From Astropecten irregularis (taxonomy: Eukaryota > Echinodermata > Asteroidea > Paxillosida > Astropectinidae), in the NCBI GenBank assembly GCA_963971285.1, contig OZ020261.1, positions 5,521,983 through 5,585,982 on the forward strand: a stretch of 64,000 nucleotides of DNA, in the 5' to 3' direction. Shown here one piece after another: positions 34,601 through 49,600 of the stretch. Position numbers and translations under genes: made by a program. The first letter of the stretch is position 1. Each line of letters begins with the position of its first letter. The notes beneath the pieces were generated by a model. The model was not told where the DNA came from and searched no databases. It saw only the letters and a list, made by a program, of their open reading frames with translations.

Positions 34601-37600
34601 TAAAAAAAATCACGTTTCATAAATATACAACAGCCGAACAGCCACTTTTGGGCCCAACTCTGAAGTTGCCTTTATGAAAAAGTGGATCTCTTTAATTTAC
34701 TGTTCTCCCTTGATGGGAGATGGACTGACATAAAAAAGGAGGATATTTGACGACGAAAGACCCTTTAGCCTTCCTCTTCAAACCTTGCCCGAGACGGAAA
34801 GACCTTGGGCTCGGGGTTACTGATATAAGTTATTACCAGGGACTCCCATCATGTCCACCGGTGAGGCCATCTTGGTCCTCCCGTACAGCTTGAAGTCCAC
34901 ACCGGACACCTCCATCAGCCTATACTCTCCGATCCCATTGAAGGTGAATCGACGCTGGTCAAAGGTTATAAAATGCGGATCGCCGAAGATGAAGCCTACA
35001 CAAAAAGGCAAAAGTTGAAAGGAAGGTGTGTGGTCCTGAGAAGGATCAAAGATCGATGATCGACGTTTCGATCAGTGTGCTCTGGCTGTCCTCAGGATAC
35101 AGAGGACGCCCAGAGCCCACTGGTCGAAACATCAAGAATGTCGGTATTTCTGAGGACCACATACCTTCCAAAAAGAGTGTTAAGGTATCTCCTCAAGTCT
35201 TACCCAAGACTAAAATTAAGTTTATTCAGAAGTTAAAGACACATAATGGCCAAATAATTGTCAACAAATGTGAGAAGATTCGACCCTGCAATATACACAT
35301 GACAAGTGACCGAGAGACACCGATGTGTATGTACACATGATAGAATGTGTAACATACTTAAAAGGGATAAGGATCTAGAAGTATCAAATCAAAACAAGGC
35401 ACGATTAAAGGAAGTCATCCAAAACCTTTTCGCACATGTTTCTTAATACCCTTGGACCCTTTCCCAACATCTTATTATTCCTTCCCTTGTGATTGAAAGC
35501 CTCTGTTGGACAAGCGAAATTGTCGGCAGTGGGACTCAAACCTGGGATCCAATGATTACCACGACTGCAAACCCTAGAAACCGAATAAAGGATGGAACTT
35601 TTACAAGTTGGAGTTCATCAAATTCCAATAAAGGGTATGCTTGGCGGTCCTATGTGTTATTGTATAATGTCATAGACATTGTCGTGTGTACAGTGTCTCT
35701 TTATAAAACGTTTCTGTACCCATCTCCTTTTCGTCGTACTCCACGCAGTCCTTTGGCCAACGGTTCTCCAAGTACGTCCGGCAGTTCTCCGGCTCGGCCC
35801 AGCGACAACACAGCTGGTACGGGACCACGTCGGCCAGCCAGTGGGACAGGTAAGGCGTCTGGCCGGGCAGGGCGTACGGAGGCTGGCCCAGTATGCTGGC
35901 CTTGTCCGAGGTCCCACCAGTAGGGTCATCCAGAGAAAAGACCAGGTAGCCATCTACGCTGTCGTAACAGCACTCCGCACCGACCCTGAAGATTACATTT
36001 GAGTCAATCGAACAGAAGATATTGAATATTTAAGGAAAAAAGGTCTCGAATTTCTGCCATTTTGTCCGATTTATTGTCTTTAATATTGAGAAAGATACTG
36101 AAAGTTGAGGAAATGCCAAGGAAGACTTCCCCAATGATAACAGTTATTATCACATTTATATGAAGCGTCTTTTTCTTAAGAAACTAAGCTCTGGCTGCAA
36201 CGTAAAAGGGAAGCCGGTATTCATTAGCGCCCACGGCTGCCAGCCACACCGGCAAGGCGGCAATCCATTATGATTACGGAGCATGAGATCGAAATTTTTG
36301 TGAATGGGTGAAAACCGGAGTGCCAAGAGAAAAACCCACAAAGCATTGAAAAGTACAGACGCACAACTCTACTCACATATGACCCAAGCTGGAATCGCAC
36401 CCAGGCCACATTGGTGACAGGCGCCTGCACCTATGCCCCCAATGTGAAAGCCTTGGCCAATGAAGTGATGTATCAAGCCCGAACGAAAATGTGGTCTGGT
36501 TTACTCATGGATATTGTAGATTTTGAATCCAACTAAACCAGCAGTTTGTGAAAATGATCAACGCCTTAATAATCCTCACACGACAGGAAGGATTCCCTCT
36601 CTGTTCCAACTTTGAGAGCAGTTGTGTTCTAGTTTTGGCAAATCCATTCTTCACTCCCCCAAATACAGACATTGGCTTCCTCCCACTAGAAACAATGGCT
36701 TGATGAATAATAATCACTTAAGCATTCCCAGATGTAGGACAAAGCGGTGTAAAGGTAGTACACTCCCTCTTTTAACAAACTTGATAAACAAAAAACTCTC
36801 TGACAATATATCTTAAGTCCTCTTGACCTTTCATGTATAATGTGTGTGTTAATTGATCTCTCATTTGTTTGATAAAACTCTAGGTTTTTTTTTATCTATC
36901 AACCGATAAACCTTTTATCTGATGAACATATTTGTTTTTAGCACCTTTGGCTTTCCATACATATGTCTTTGTATTTTTTATTGTTTTAATGTAAAAATTG
37001 TAAATTTATCAAACTGTAGTTCAGCTTTGGGCTGCGAGAGTCTGTAAATAAACCATAAAATGATAATAATTATCTGCTACTCACTCGTGGTTTGTGCTGA
37101 GGAAGCAGATTCGGTTGCTTTGTGCCTGCCTGGTGCAGGACGGGTCGTTGACGTCCAGTGCACAGCCTCCAGTCTGCTCCATGAAGCCACCGGTGTTCCA
37201 CCGTACCTGTTCCAGTGTGCACGGGCAGGCCGGCACGTCGGACAGGAACGAGGGCATGCCGTCTTCATCGTTTGATGCGTCCTCACTTCCGTCCCACCTT
37301 GATTCCCACAACAAATAGATCCGTTTTGGAAAATAATAATTTTAAATTGTTTTGCGAAATCATAAAGAGCTTTACTTTTAAGTGAAAACGACATTTAGAA
37401 TTAAATATAATATCATACTTCAGTTTTTGTCAAAGAAATTCGGATTCATGGGCAAACATATCAAGGAAGATACATTCACAGTCATGTGTGAAATTTTCAA
37501 TTTCATACGGTGTGCACTTTTTGAGAGAAGGATGATAAACGCCCACAGTGTTTTTTTTTTTTTTTTATCTTTTCACCGTTATTATTGATCTTTAACAGAT

Positions 37601-40600
37601 CAAAATCGTTTTTGGTCATTGGTTTTACTCTTTTCTGGATAAATTGGTTTTACTCTTTTCTGGATAAATACAGCTGCATTTCAGGCAGAATTATATTACT
37701 GGTATGTTTCTACCATCACAATCGTTATACCCTGTAAGTTATAGGTAAATCTGTGAAGATTTCAGTTTTGGTATGCTACCAGAGTATGATACTACTTTAA
37801 AATTGCAATTTAATATTGAATGTAATTTCTCTTGAGGAATTTACGTTCCAGTTCCAGCTTTTTTAAAGGTACTATCAGACTTTGTTTACCTACCAAAAAA
37901 TAAATGTTCACATATTTACCTATAACTTACAGGGGATAAAGAGGGTGATGAAAGAAACAAACCGTTAAAATGTTTCTGCCTGAAATGCCGTATTTATCCT
38001 GAAAAAAGTAAAATCAGTGACCAAACATAATTATCTTAGATCTTTAAAAGATAAGAAAAGATTTAAGAAATACTGTGGCCGTTTTTCACTGTTTTGTAAA
38101 AAAGGTGGGCAACGTATGGGACTGAAATTTTCACAGACGACTGTGACTGTATCTTTCTTGATATATTGCCCATGAATCTGTACTTCTTTGACAAAAACCA
38201 AAGTATAATATTACCTTTAAGCATCGGTTTCACAAGCAAAGAACAAGAATGTAGATGGATGGCATGGAAATGTCTGTGATTGGCCAGTGCTAATGACCAT
38301 TCCTTTCCTATTCAGTCATCTGATGTGGTAATTGTGAATACCACCACAGTATTAAATGGTGTTGACCTCAACCTACCTTGTGCATTCATCCCCTGCCCAG
38401 CTAATGGGATCGTCTTGATACTGCTGATGAAGAAGGTAGCCTAGCATGTGCACGTCGCTATACAGTGAGACTGGGAACCTAAACAAAGAGGAAAAACCAT
38501 CAAGAAATATCTCTTCGGGATTTGTGATGTTCACGTACTCTGTAAGAATTAGACGGTTCCTAAATATCCCTTAACATATCCAAACATGGAAGAATAGTCC
38601 AAATGACCTTTTTGTCTCAAAACAAGGGCCACCTGTTGATATCAAGGGACACCTGTTGACATCAAGGGTCGCATGTTGATATCAATATAAGTGGCCACCT
38701 GTTGATATCAAGGGACACCTGTTGACATCAAGGGTCGCATGTTGATATCAATATAAGTGGCCACCTGTTGATATCAAGGGACACCTGTTGACATCAAGGG
38801 TTGCATGTTGATATCAATACAAGTGGCCACCTGTTGACATCAAGGGTCACATATTGATATCAATATGAGTGGCCACCTGTTGACATCAAGGGTCGCATGT
38901 TGACATCAATATAAGTGCCCACCTGTTGATATCAAGGGACACCTGTTGACATCAAGGGTCGCATGTTGATATCAATTTAAGTGGCCACCTGTTGATATCA
39001 ATATAAGTGGCCACCTGTTGACATGAAGGTTGACATGTTGAAATCAATATAAGTGGCCACCTGTTGACATCAAGGGTAACATGTTGATATCAATATGAGT
39101 GGCCACCTGTTGACATCAAGGGTCGCATGTTGATATCAATATAAGTGCCCACCTGTTGATATCAAGGGACACCTGTTGACATCAAGGGTCGCATGTTGAT
39201 ATCAATTTAAGTGGCCACCTGTTGATACCAATATAAGTGGCCACCTGTTGATATCAACGGACACCTGTTGCCATCAAGGGTCACATGTCGATATCAAAAA
39301 AAGTGGCCACCTGTTGATATCAAAGGACACATGTTGACATCAAGGGTCACATGTTGATGTCAAAGGACACCTGTTGGTATCAAAAACTACCTGTTGACAT
39401 CTCGCAAAAACAAAAATTAACTCTTGGTCTTATCTGACCACCACATTCATGAAAGAATGTGAATTTGCTCCATGATGAATACCATCTGCCATTGCCTACC
39501 GTAAGACATTCCTACTCGGGCTTGTGAACTTACATGTCCATGCTCATGACGCGGATGACGCCCCAAGGGTTGGCCTCGGTGATGTTCTCAAGCGACACCG
39601 CCGTGAAGGTGAAGGAGCCGCTGTTGTCCACGTCCATGCCCAGGTCGTAGACGTCGGCCCAAGTTGGAATCTGGCCTGACCGCGACTCGTCATACTGCAT
39701 AATAGAGACACTCAGCATGGGAAGGAAGTCACCGGGCGAATTGGAGCTGCTCTGGAACAGCGTGGAGTCCCAGATGATGGTCAACCTTGATCCCGCAAAG
39801 TTCCAGCTGTTGGAACTGGCCGAGGATCTGCTGACGCCCACCTTGGTATCATCGGGATGCTCTGTGGGCAAGGTTGAAGATACTGAGGTGACTACCTCTA
39901 TGGTTGACAAGCCAACATCACGAGGAGCATCCATGTGCATAGTGGAATCGAACTATCATGTGAAACCAACCTTGTATCCTGAATTGAAGAACCTTTGTCA
40001 CAAAGTTTTCATTTCTCTCACGAGTGAATAATTTTTACAGAGATGACCATAATGTTTCATTTATTTTGTTTGATTAGCCTCTGTGCACTAAATACGGTAG
40101 CCGGGGCTGTATACTTCCCAGGGAAATGAGATGGTTTCAGGATTGTTAATTATGGCCCGATGACCTGGTATATTAATAAAGTTGTAATGCGAAGTAATAT
40201 ATGAATTCATATAGTAACTGCGCAATATTAATGTCCTATATTATCATTAGTGGATACAAAAGGTTTGGTGCATTTTGAGGTCACAAGGGATCCCATTTGT
40301 TTGTACTGGAATCAACTTCCTGCCTCCAGTCGAGAGAGGGCGCCATGCAAGATTGAGTGAACTCACCTATCGTGTATTTGACTATATAAGACGCTATCAC
40401 CGTGGTTTCCTCTGCGTCCTCTATGCTCCTGTACACCATAATGGATACCTCTCCCGTGATGAAAAACGGGCCTGGAATACAGACTACGGCGGAGTCTAGT
40501 ATCTGGACGTCTGTCACGGTCTGTATGACAGTGTCGCCCATCTGGAACACGCAGACTGCTTTCTCTGTGAGGTCACAATTTGGGGCGATGCTGATTCGGT

Positions 40601-43600
40601 TACCTCCCATCATAGGACCGGATGCAGGCGACACTTGCAAGGCATAATACTCTGAAAATTATAACAACAAGAACGTTAGCGACAATCATATTTCCATAGG
40701 CTTACTTCAGTTAGAGTTTCTCTCAAATCTGTAAATCCCATACTCACACCTTAGATCTTTAACATTTTTGAGGCCTTAATGAGTGAAGTTATCAATTGTG
40801 GCACATGACGAGACACGACTTCTGAACAGTTGGACCTTGGAGGTCCTTTGAAAGCAAAAAGTAAGCGCTGGTACTGCAAAAGACAACTTCTTGGACATGC
40901 TTCAACGTATCCAAAAAACATCATGTAAATGGTGAACGTATTTTTTTTTCCGAGATAAACAGTAGCATTGCTATCGGGGTCGATTTCACCAAATTCGTCC
41001 TAACAAATACCATTCGTAGGACTTATGATGCATTGTAGTCCTACGTAGGATAGGCCCCCTACGATGGGTTATCCTTCGTAACTCGCATTACGATCGATCG
41101 TAAGGCTTTGTGAAATCGACCCCTGGCGTGAGGCACATTAGGAAGGGGCGCCTCGTGAGCTTACAGCGGCACTGCAATGTCACTTCTGATGTTATGTCCG
41201 ACATGAGTATCGAATGCTTTGTTTTAGGGCCACAGTACTACCTAGACTGGCTGAGTTGGCATATCATTAAGCCGTGTAAAAAATCTCTGGCTGTGACCTC
41301 AAATAACACATGTAAAGGTCTGTGGAAACGGCTGCAGTCAATGGCTAGTGGCTGCCATGAGCGTGTGTAATTTGCGGCCGTTAAAAGACATTAGACCCTT
41401 ATGGCCTGTCAATCAAACTGTGCGCTTTGACCAATCGGATTACGCCTTTTAATCAGGTGACCGTAAAAGTCTTGGTCAAACTCGGTCACATGCTTTATAG
41501 AAAATATACGTGTGGGCGGGGCTTAAGAGCAAAGCCGGAACATTCCATTTTGGAAACGGCCTTATATTATACTCACGTTTAGTCACCTGACATCCGGAAC
41601 TTGATATCCTGTCTGAGTCGACTCGGAAGACGTAGACTCCCTTTATACCGGCTCTGTCACAGTTAGTGCGATCCGGGAGAAACTCGAATTCATCTATCAC
41701 CGGGTATGATAGCCCGCCAAAATTATCCCCCGTACTGAAGCCGATCTGCAACAGAAGTTTGGAAGATCGAACGAGTTCTCTTTTCAAAAAGAAGGATACA
41801 GATTCGAAATATAAAAATAAAATGTACTTTTGTAGTCACATATGCGGTCAACGATAGAGATCGACACATCATGTGACAACAGATAAGTACATTTTATTCT
41901 ATTTAGATATTCACCACGATAAGTATTTTTTGTTTAATGTTTACATCTTTATATTCTCAATAGTGCGCCACCATGAGTTTGCCACGCGTTGGCCAATCAC
42001 AATGCGCGGAATTAATTTGGTTGACAAACATTGGGATTTTAACCGGCAATGTTGAAGATCAAGTTCTGAGGCCCCATGAATCAACCTCCAACGCAGACAT
42101 GAAACTTTACCAAATTCAGTTAAAGTGTACTTTGCTTCTGTATTATAATATCCATGTAATACAAATGCCGCCCTCTATTATTTCAACAACAAAAAATAGG
42201 CCACCCTAGATGTCGATATTTTTTGCAAATTAAGATACGAAATTACCCTACACATTTATGCACTTAACTCACAACGTTTGAAAATGTAGCATATTAGGTT
42301 CATGCATGGGGCCACATAATAGGCACGTTCTCACACACCAAAAAAGCGCGACTATTTGGGTCGCGATTTGCAGCGCGACCCAAATAGTCGCGCTTTTTTG
42401 TGTGGGGACACAAATAATCGCAACTATTGGTGCGATTTGGAGCGCGCTCCAAATCGCACTAGTAGTGCGTCTTTTTGCAAAAAGTCGCGATTATTTGCTG
42501 TGTGAACGGTGCACCAAAAAATACTGGTATTTATATCCCATCATGCAAGGCGGGCGCGCGAGTTAAGCACAGGATGCATGCCAACTTCACGCTAAACATT
42601 TAGAATCGCGTACGCGCAGTTTGATAGAAATCGTACCGGTGCGATTTGGGTCGCGCTTTTTTGGCTGTGTGAACACGACAAGAGCGCGACTATTTGGGTC
42701 GCGCTCCAAATCGCGACCCAAAAAGAGAGTGAGAACGTGCATTATGGGAGACTTTTGAGAACCGGTCTTCAAGTCAACAGCGCACGCGCACGCACAACAA
42801 CGGGCGCATGCTCACCATTGCTTGCACGTGCGGTGTTGACTTGGAGACCGGTTCTCAAAAGTCTCCTATTGGTCAGCAAAAACAAAATAAACGCTCAATA
42901 TTCATACAGAGATACAGATATGAATGTTCACGGAAATTCCTGTCCTATGAATTGCTGCCAATGGGAGACTTTTGGAGAGTCGGTCTTGAGTCAACAGCGC
43001 ACGCGCAAACCATGCTTGCGCAATTGTGAGCATGCGCGCGTTGTATTGCGTGTGCGTGCGCGTGCGCTGTTGACTCAAGACCGACTCTCCAAAAGTCTCC
43101 CATTCACTTTGGTTCTGATTATTGGCTCAGTTCTGAAAGGTTGGTCCACCTAGTGGTTGCAGATATCAGTCAACTTACCGCGGAGAAACCCGATGGCTTG
43201 ACGTACTGCATTTCACTGTAGTGAAAGATGACGAAGGAACGGTAGCGATCGTAGACAAGAATGGCCTGGAAACTGTTTTTCTGTCGTCACAAAATATACA
43301 AAAGAATAAATTAGTATTTATTCATTTTGTCAACCAAAAGACGCCATTTTTTCGGGTCTGCAAAATTTCTCAGTGAATATCTCCAGCTTTATTGATTTCA
43401 TCATCTATTTATGGATTCTGCTTATATCCCCATTCTTGGCAGATTGTCACTTATTTTACAAATCTTGCCAGATTGTCACTTATATCTCCATTCTTTCCAG
43501 ATTGTCACTTACATGTTCATGTATATCCCTATTCTTGGCAGATTGTCACTTATTTTACAAATCCTGCCAGATTGTCAATTATATCTCCATTCTTTCTAGA

Positions 43601-46600
43601 TTGTCACTAAAATGTACATGTATATCCCCATTCTTGTCAGATTGTCACTTATCCCATCTTCCAGATTGTCACTTATATCCCAATTATCTCCATATTGTCA
43701 CTTTAGAGGACCTATTTGTATATCCCCATCCTTCCCAGATTGCCACTTATATCCCTATTATTTCCATATTGTCACTTATATCCACATTCTTCCCAGATTG
43801 TCACTTATATCCCCATTCTTTCCAGATTGTCACTTATATCTTACTTTTTTTCCAGATTGTCACTTATATCTCACTTTTTTCCAGATTGTCACTTATATCT
43901 CACTTTTTTCCAGATTGTCACTTATATCTCACCTTTTTTCCAGATTGTCATTTATATCTCAATTTGTTTTCCAGATTGTCACTTATATCCCCGTTCTTGC
44001 CAGATTGTCACCTATGTTCACTTAAATGACGATGTGACTAACGAGCGACGCTGTTGCAGAATCACCAAAGTAGCTTTTATGACCATTGGCAAACACCTGT
44101 CAAAATGGTGACAACTGTACTATCACCATCGCAGCAGTTATTGTCATCTTGTGTCACCACTCACCGCAATTACATCACAAATGATTATATAATTGCTTAG
44201 TTATTAGCACGAGAGCGCCCGCAGTGGTCGTGCTTGGCCAATATAAGAGCGCCGGGCAAGGAACTCATGGACCTTTTCCAAAACCTCGGTTACGGCTCAG
44301 GCTCCAGCTTCATCTCAGTCATCAATACGCTGAAAATATAGGTTGTGGTTTGTCGCTGAAGCTGAAGCTCTGTTTTCTTTCTAAAACCGGAGAATCTACT
44401 TCCAAACCGCAGCCCAAACCCCTTATTTCAATACGTGTTTTCTCTTTTTGTTAATGGATTCAAGAAATGGAACCGGAGGCGGGGCCTGAGCCGGAGCCGA
44501 GGTTTGGAAAAGGTTTGTCGTTTGTGCGCCACCGGGAACCCCGTGCCGGCAGCCGGTCCTCACCTTGGTCGTAGTTACGTCCGACACTTGGTCCCACGTC
44601 ACCACTACACCGTCTGTGGCCCGGAACATGTCCTGGTCAAAGTAGCAGGCCTTAACGATTCCCTCAGCGTCCAGCAGAGCTTGGTCATTCCGTGACAGGC
44701 CTTTCCGGTAGTACACTGTGCCCGTGCTGCCAGCATTGTCCGTCTTGACCTCCGTCCAAAATGGCGAGATCAGAACCATTCTTTCCAGGGGCGAGTTGAC
44801 CGAATCAGAACCATCCTGGGTGTCAACATGGATAACATAGAAATTGTCAATGATAATCTACTTTGAATACAGTAAGGGGCCGTCCATAAAGTACGTACGC
44901 ACGAAATGCCGACTTTTTTGACCCCCTCCCCTCTGTACGCATGGCGTACGCAGTGGTCCCCCCCCCCCTGTACGCATGCGCATTCCACATTAGGTTTTCA
45001 CTTTTCGTAGTGCCTTGCTTTAGCATCATTAGAAGAAAATAATGGGGGCCGGTACCGTTATTGGGACGTCACTTTCAAATTCTGTGATAAATGACTGAAG
45101 TGTAACCGTTTTTATACATTTACAGACGTAATTTACTCTTTTTTATTATGTTGAATAATAAACAAACAGGAATAAACAAAACAATCCCGGTGTGATAATG
45201 CGAATTTTTCGTTTGCGTACGGTACGCATTGGTCTGAACCCCCCCCCCCCCCCCTCCCCCCTGTACGCATGGCGGTAACAACCCCCCCCCCCCCCTCCTT
45301 CGTGCGTATGTACTTTATGGACGGCCCCTAATAAGGGTACACTGATGAAAGAATCTAAATGTTAATTAAGATGTTCATTATTGTCCAATCATGCAGGATG
45401 TGATACCGTCCATGGGACTTGTAGTGGAGTAAAAGTAAGATTTTGAGATGGGAGCAGTTGTCATTGTGGTGACATCTAGTCTTGCTATACTGTCGCCGTC
45501 ATTGTTCCTTAAGTGTCGTTATTGGTCATTTACTGTCTATAAGTACGTCCGGGTTTTTTTTACTGGGTTTTTCATTACTCGAATTGTCACTGTCATTTCA
45601 CTGGTTTGTAATTAGTTGAATGGTCATTGCCATTGGTCATTTAATGTCGCCTTCTTTGGTCATCTGTTGTCGTTATCATTGGTTTGTCACCGCCACCGAC
45701 AATTTTAACGAAGCATACACTCAGTGTCGACACTAACCCAATGAATTAACATTATTTCCGTTATTTGGCTTTCCTTCTTAATTAAGTGGTATTTATTAAA
45801 GAAAAAAGAACAAAGATAAGAACAAATACAAATAAATAACATAAATTAAAAACAACAAAAATATGTATTTACCAGGTCAATAATGGGCAATCTCGTAGAT
45901 CCGCCTACAGGAACTTGCGCCCCAAACGTTAAAAGCCCATCTTCGTTTACCTGCAGAAGTAAACAAGCAAAACAGTGAATTAAAACAAGCTTAATAAGAG
46001 ACTTTGCATGCGCATAGTGACAACGCGCGCATGCTCATAATTGCGTGGGCGTGCGCTGTTGACTTAACGGTTCTCCAAAGTCTCCCATTGGTATTGCGCC
46101 AGTGTGCTATGTCATTTGTCGCTGGTTCGAATCCCACTCCAGTCATTTTTGTCTATGTCCACTTTTTTCTATGTACATTGACTTCAATTTAATCCAGTCA
46201 GTTTCCCTTATTGTTATTTGATATAAAATATGGAAAAAACTATAATTTTTACCAATTTAACAGCTTTAAATTCGGAATGGCAGTTTCTAAAGTAGCATCA
46301 ATATCAAAACTTCTAAGTACAGTAGACTCCTCTATTCAATGCTAGATCAACCGAAACAAAGGCCAGTACGTACTTGTTTGAATTTTACAGTTTACCATTC
46401 TTACGTATTAAGTACACAATTGTAATAAAGATCGTATCTGATCTGAGATGGCATATCCAACCTCGTTTTATCGAGAAGGGTCAAAATGAATATCACAAGT
46501 TGAAAAGATCTTTGATACTTACGAAGATGTCTGTGTACAATTTGTTGTAGAATGGAAAAGGCGTATTTAGCACGATGTCCACGAACGTGTCGTCTTTCTT

Positions 46601-49600
46601 CTCCATAGCTGTTGATGATAGCTGGCTGGGTTGGAAGCCCTCCATGTCTGCACAGAAAAAACACCGAAAGAAAAATCACGACCGGGGTTTGAAGCGTAAA
46701 ATGTCACAAATCTCGTGGGGACCTCAGCGCAAAATCACCCGCGCCCACCACAGGTCCCATCACACTCAGCGGCAGAACTTCCGTGTGGTTTTCCGATGGG
46801 ACCATCACCAAAAACAAACCCAAACCCAAGTTCTGACGTAAACAGGCAAACAGCCTAATTAATAACTGGGTTTTGGTTTATCTCTAACCAATAATAATAA
46901 AATAAAAGGACTCATGAATTCATTTTCATATTGCCCGCAATGTAAGTCTTCGATCAACTAAAAGTTCGATGTCAAATTTATGACATTGTTAAATATAAAA
47001 ACATATTACATTTTTAAACAGACAGTAAAATTAAAGACTATAATTTATTAGAGTCAGTGACATAGTCCACAAAGGCATGTTGTATTTGACGCTTTAATGT
47101 GTTTGTCTGCTGCTAGTATTAGAATTCTTATACCCGAGGATGGTACCTTGACTTTCCCATACGGTCATGTACAAATTTTACTTACCTATGTCTAAACATC
47201 CCCCAAACTAATGAACTTGACATTATGTTTATATTGCTCTTCTATTAAAATATGGACGGTACAAATATGTCTCTAAACTAGCTGGTACCTTAGGGAGCCA
47301 TCGAAAAGTCTCCCTAATTCCCCATGTCTCCCTAATGTCCACTTTTAGACGCTAATGTGTCTCCTTAATACCTTATATATAATTATTCTAATTAATTACT
47401 CATTATAATGTAAAAACAATAAGTAACCGACGTTTAAATCAATATCAGGGTTCACGGTTCTACAAATGGAAGACGTAACAACCAAAATGTCACAAGTTCC
47501 TTCTTTGAAAGAACCTATCCAACCTTTGATAACCAAATAAATTCATCATTGAATCCACGCATGACATAATAATTTGAAGGATTTTGAAAGCAAACATGCC
47601 AAACGGTCAAATACCCTAGTATGTATTTTGTAAATTCCAATTATATGATTCATAAAGCATAATTCTCTATAGCAGTTACATACAAATACCATAATAAAGA
47701 CAAGTATTTCATTTCAATTTGATCGAAAGGTTTGATCTTGCCACAATTATCATAGGACATGACGAATCGTATGAGATCATTTCCGTTTGCAAAGTGTCGT
47801 TCAACGCCATTTCATAATCACAATGGTAGACTTTGTACCTGAATGTGTTCAATAATACCAGCACTAACACTCGTCAGTTACTGACACGCCCTGTTGTAAA
47901 TCTAGACTTGGATTACAGACAGCAATGCCAATTAAACAGGTCTTATGAGCGTGACGTCATTGTAGTAGGGGGCCGTCCATAAAGTACGTACGCACGAAGG
48001 GGGGGGGGGGGGGGGGAGGGGGGGGTTGTTACCGATGCGTACGCCATGCGTACAGGGGGGGAGGGGGGGGGGTTAAGGCCAATGAGTACCGTACGCAAAC
48101 GAAAAATTTGCATAGCATTATCGCGCGAAAAGAGAGGTAAAAAACGTGAAAAAAGCACCGGGATTGTTTTGTTTTTCCTTTGTTTTCTTATTCAACATGG
48201 TAAAAAATAGTAAAACCCATCTGTAAATGTATAAAAACCTGTTAAACTTTAGTCATTCATTTCAGAATTTGAAAGTGAGGTCCCAATAACGGTACCGGCC
48301 CGGATTACGGTGACATTTTAATGATGCTAAAGCAAGGGACCACGAGAAGTGAAAAACCTAATGTGGAATGCGTATGCGTACAGGGGGGAGGGGGGGTTGG
48401 GACCACTGCGTACGCCATGCGTACAGAGGGGGAGGGGGGGTCAAAAAAGTCGGCATTTCGTGCGTACGTACTTTATGGACGGCCCCTAGGGCGCCCTCTG
48501 GTGACAAACGGTGGACTGAGGTTTACGCACTAGACCGCGCGTACAAAACCGTGCGTTTTTCTTGTAAAAAAAGCTTAATATAGGATGGTAACATGATGAC
48601 GTAATTCATTTTAACTATTTAGCTAAGTATTCCTTGATAAAAATACGCTTAGCATTAATCTTGAATGTTAAGCAGGTAAGTCGATGACTCAATGCAGTCA
48701 ATCCATTTTTGCTGACAAGAACAACATGGTTGGAACAATCGTGGTCCTGTTTTCGTTTTCGTTTTCTATATACTTCGCTAAGTATTCCTTGATAAAAATA
48801 TGCTTAGCATTAATCTTGAATGTTAAGCAGGTAAGTCGATGACTCAATGCAGTCAAGCCATTTTTGCTGACAAGAACAACATGGTTGGAACAATCGTGGT
48901 CCTGTTTTCGTTTTCCAGCCAGCAACTGTCATCTTTAGTTTTGAGTATGCTGTCAATTTCTTGCTAAGCAATGTTTCTGTGCTTAGAGGTCTATTTTTGG
49001 CTCGTTCTCTGCTCTGATGTTTCGAGGCGGCTCATATGATTGTTTAGATGTGATTGACAGGAACACGTTATCAAAGTCTATGGATCCCATTATTCAATGC
49101 ATGTCTGATTCAAGATGGCGGATCCGTGCGTCCAAAGATCAAGTTTATTTCACGCAAAGGATCCGATAATTTGGGATCCACCTCCTATGCAGGGTACGCT
49201 AAAATGGGATCCGGATCCGCATGATTCGTCATAAACAAACATGTCCCAAGAGACTTGTATTTGTACGCCGATACCCTCGATTGTAGTGGCCGTACTTCCG
49301 GTCCCGAATACGTGCGTAACTGGTGAATCAGCCATGGACTATTTGCTATTAGGTGTCTCGCTACTTCCGGGTCCAAATGATACCAAACTGACAGAGGGCA
49401 GAGGTCAAAACCACCCGCCAAACGATGTGACGGTTAAAACCGCGATAGCCAGGATCAAAGGTATACAAAGAAAAATGCTTGAGATTGATAGATATTATTT
49501 TTTGGTCAACCGATAGAGCTTTCATTGCATTCAATATTTGGGAGGAAAGTTACTAAATTGTCGATCCTGACAATATTCTTTGAAGGGAGTAAATTTACAA

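Noticed and set aside
38632..39405. CRISPR-like regular array
   Set aside because: Units are contiguous and hierarchical with no unique spacers; it is a minisatellite.
43373..44111. Up to 218-codon open frame and a CRISPR-like look
   Set aside because: The period comes from a minisatellite; all three plus frames are open. Variable pieces are short and similar, and the DNA is clearly animal.
49150..49421. Possible alternative first exon of the mesh-like gene (ILAIAVLTVTSFGG-like reading on the minus strand)
   Set aside because: There is no start codon in frame before the hydrophobic run and a stop follows; the other two frames have no domain.
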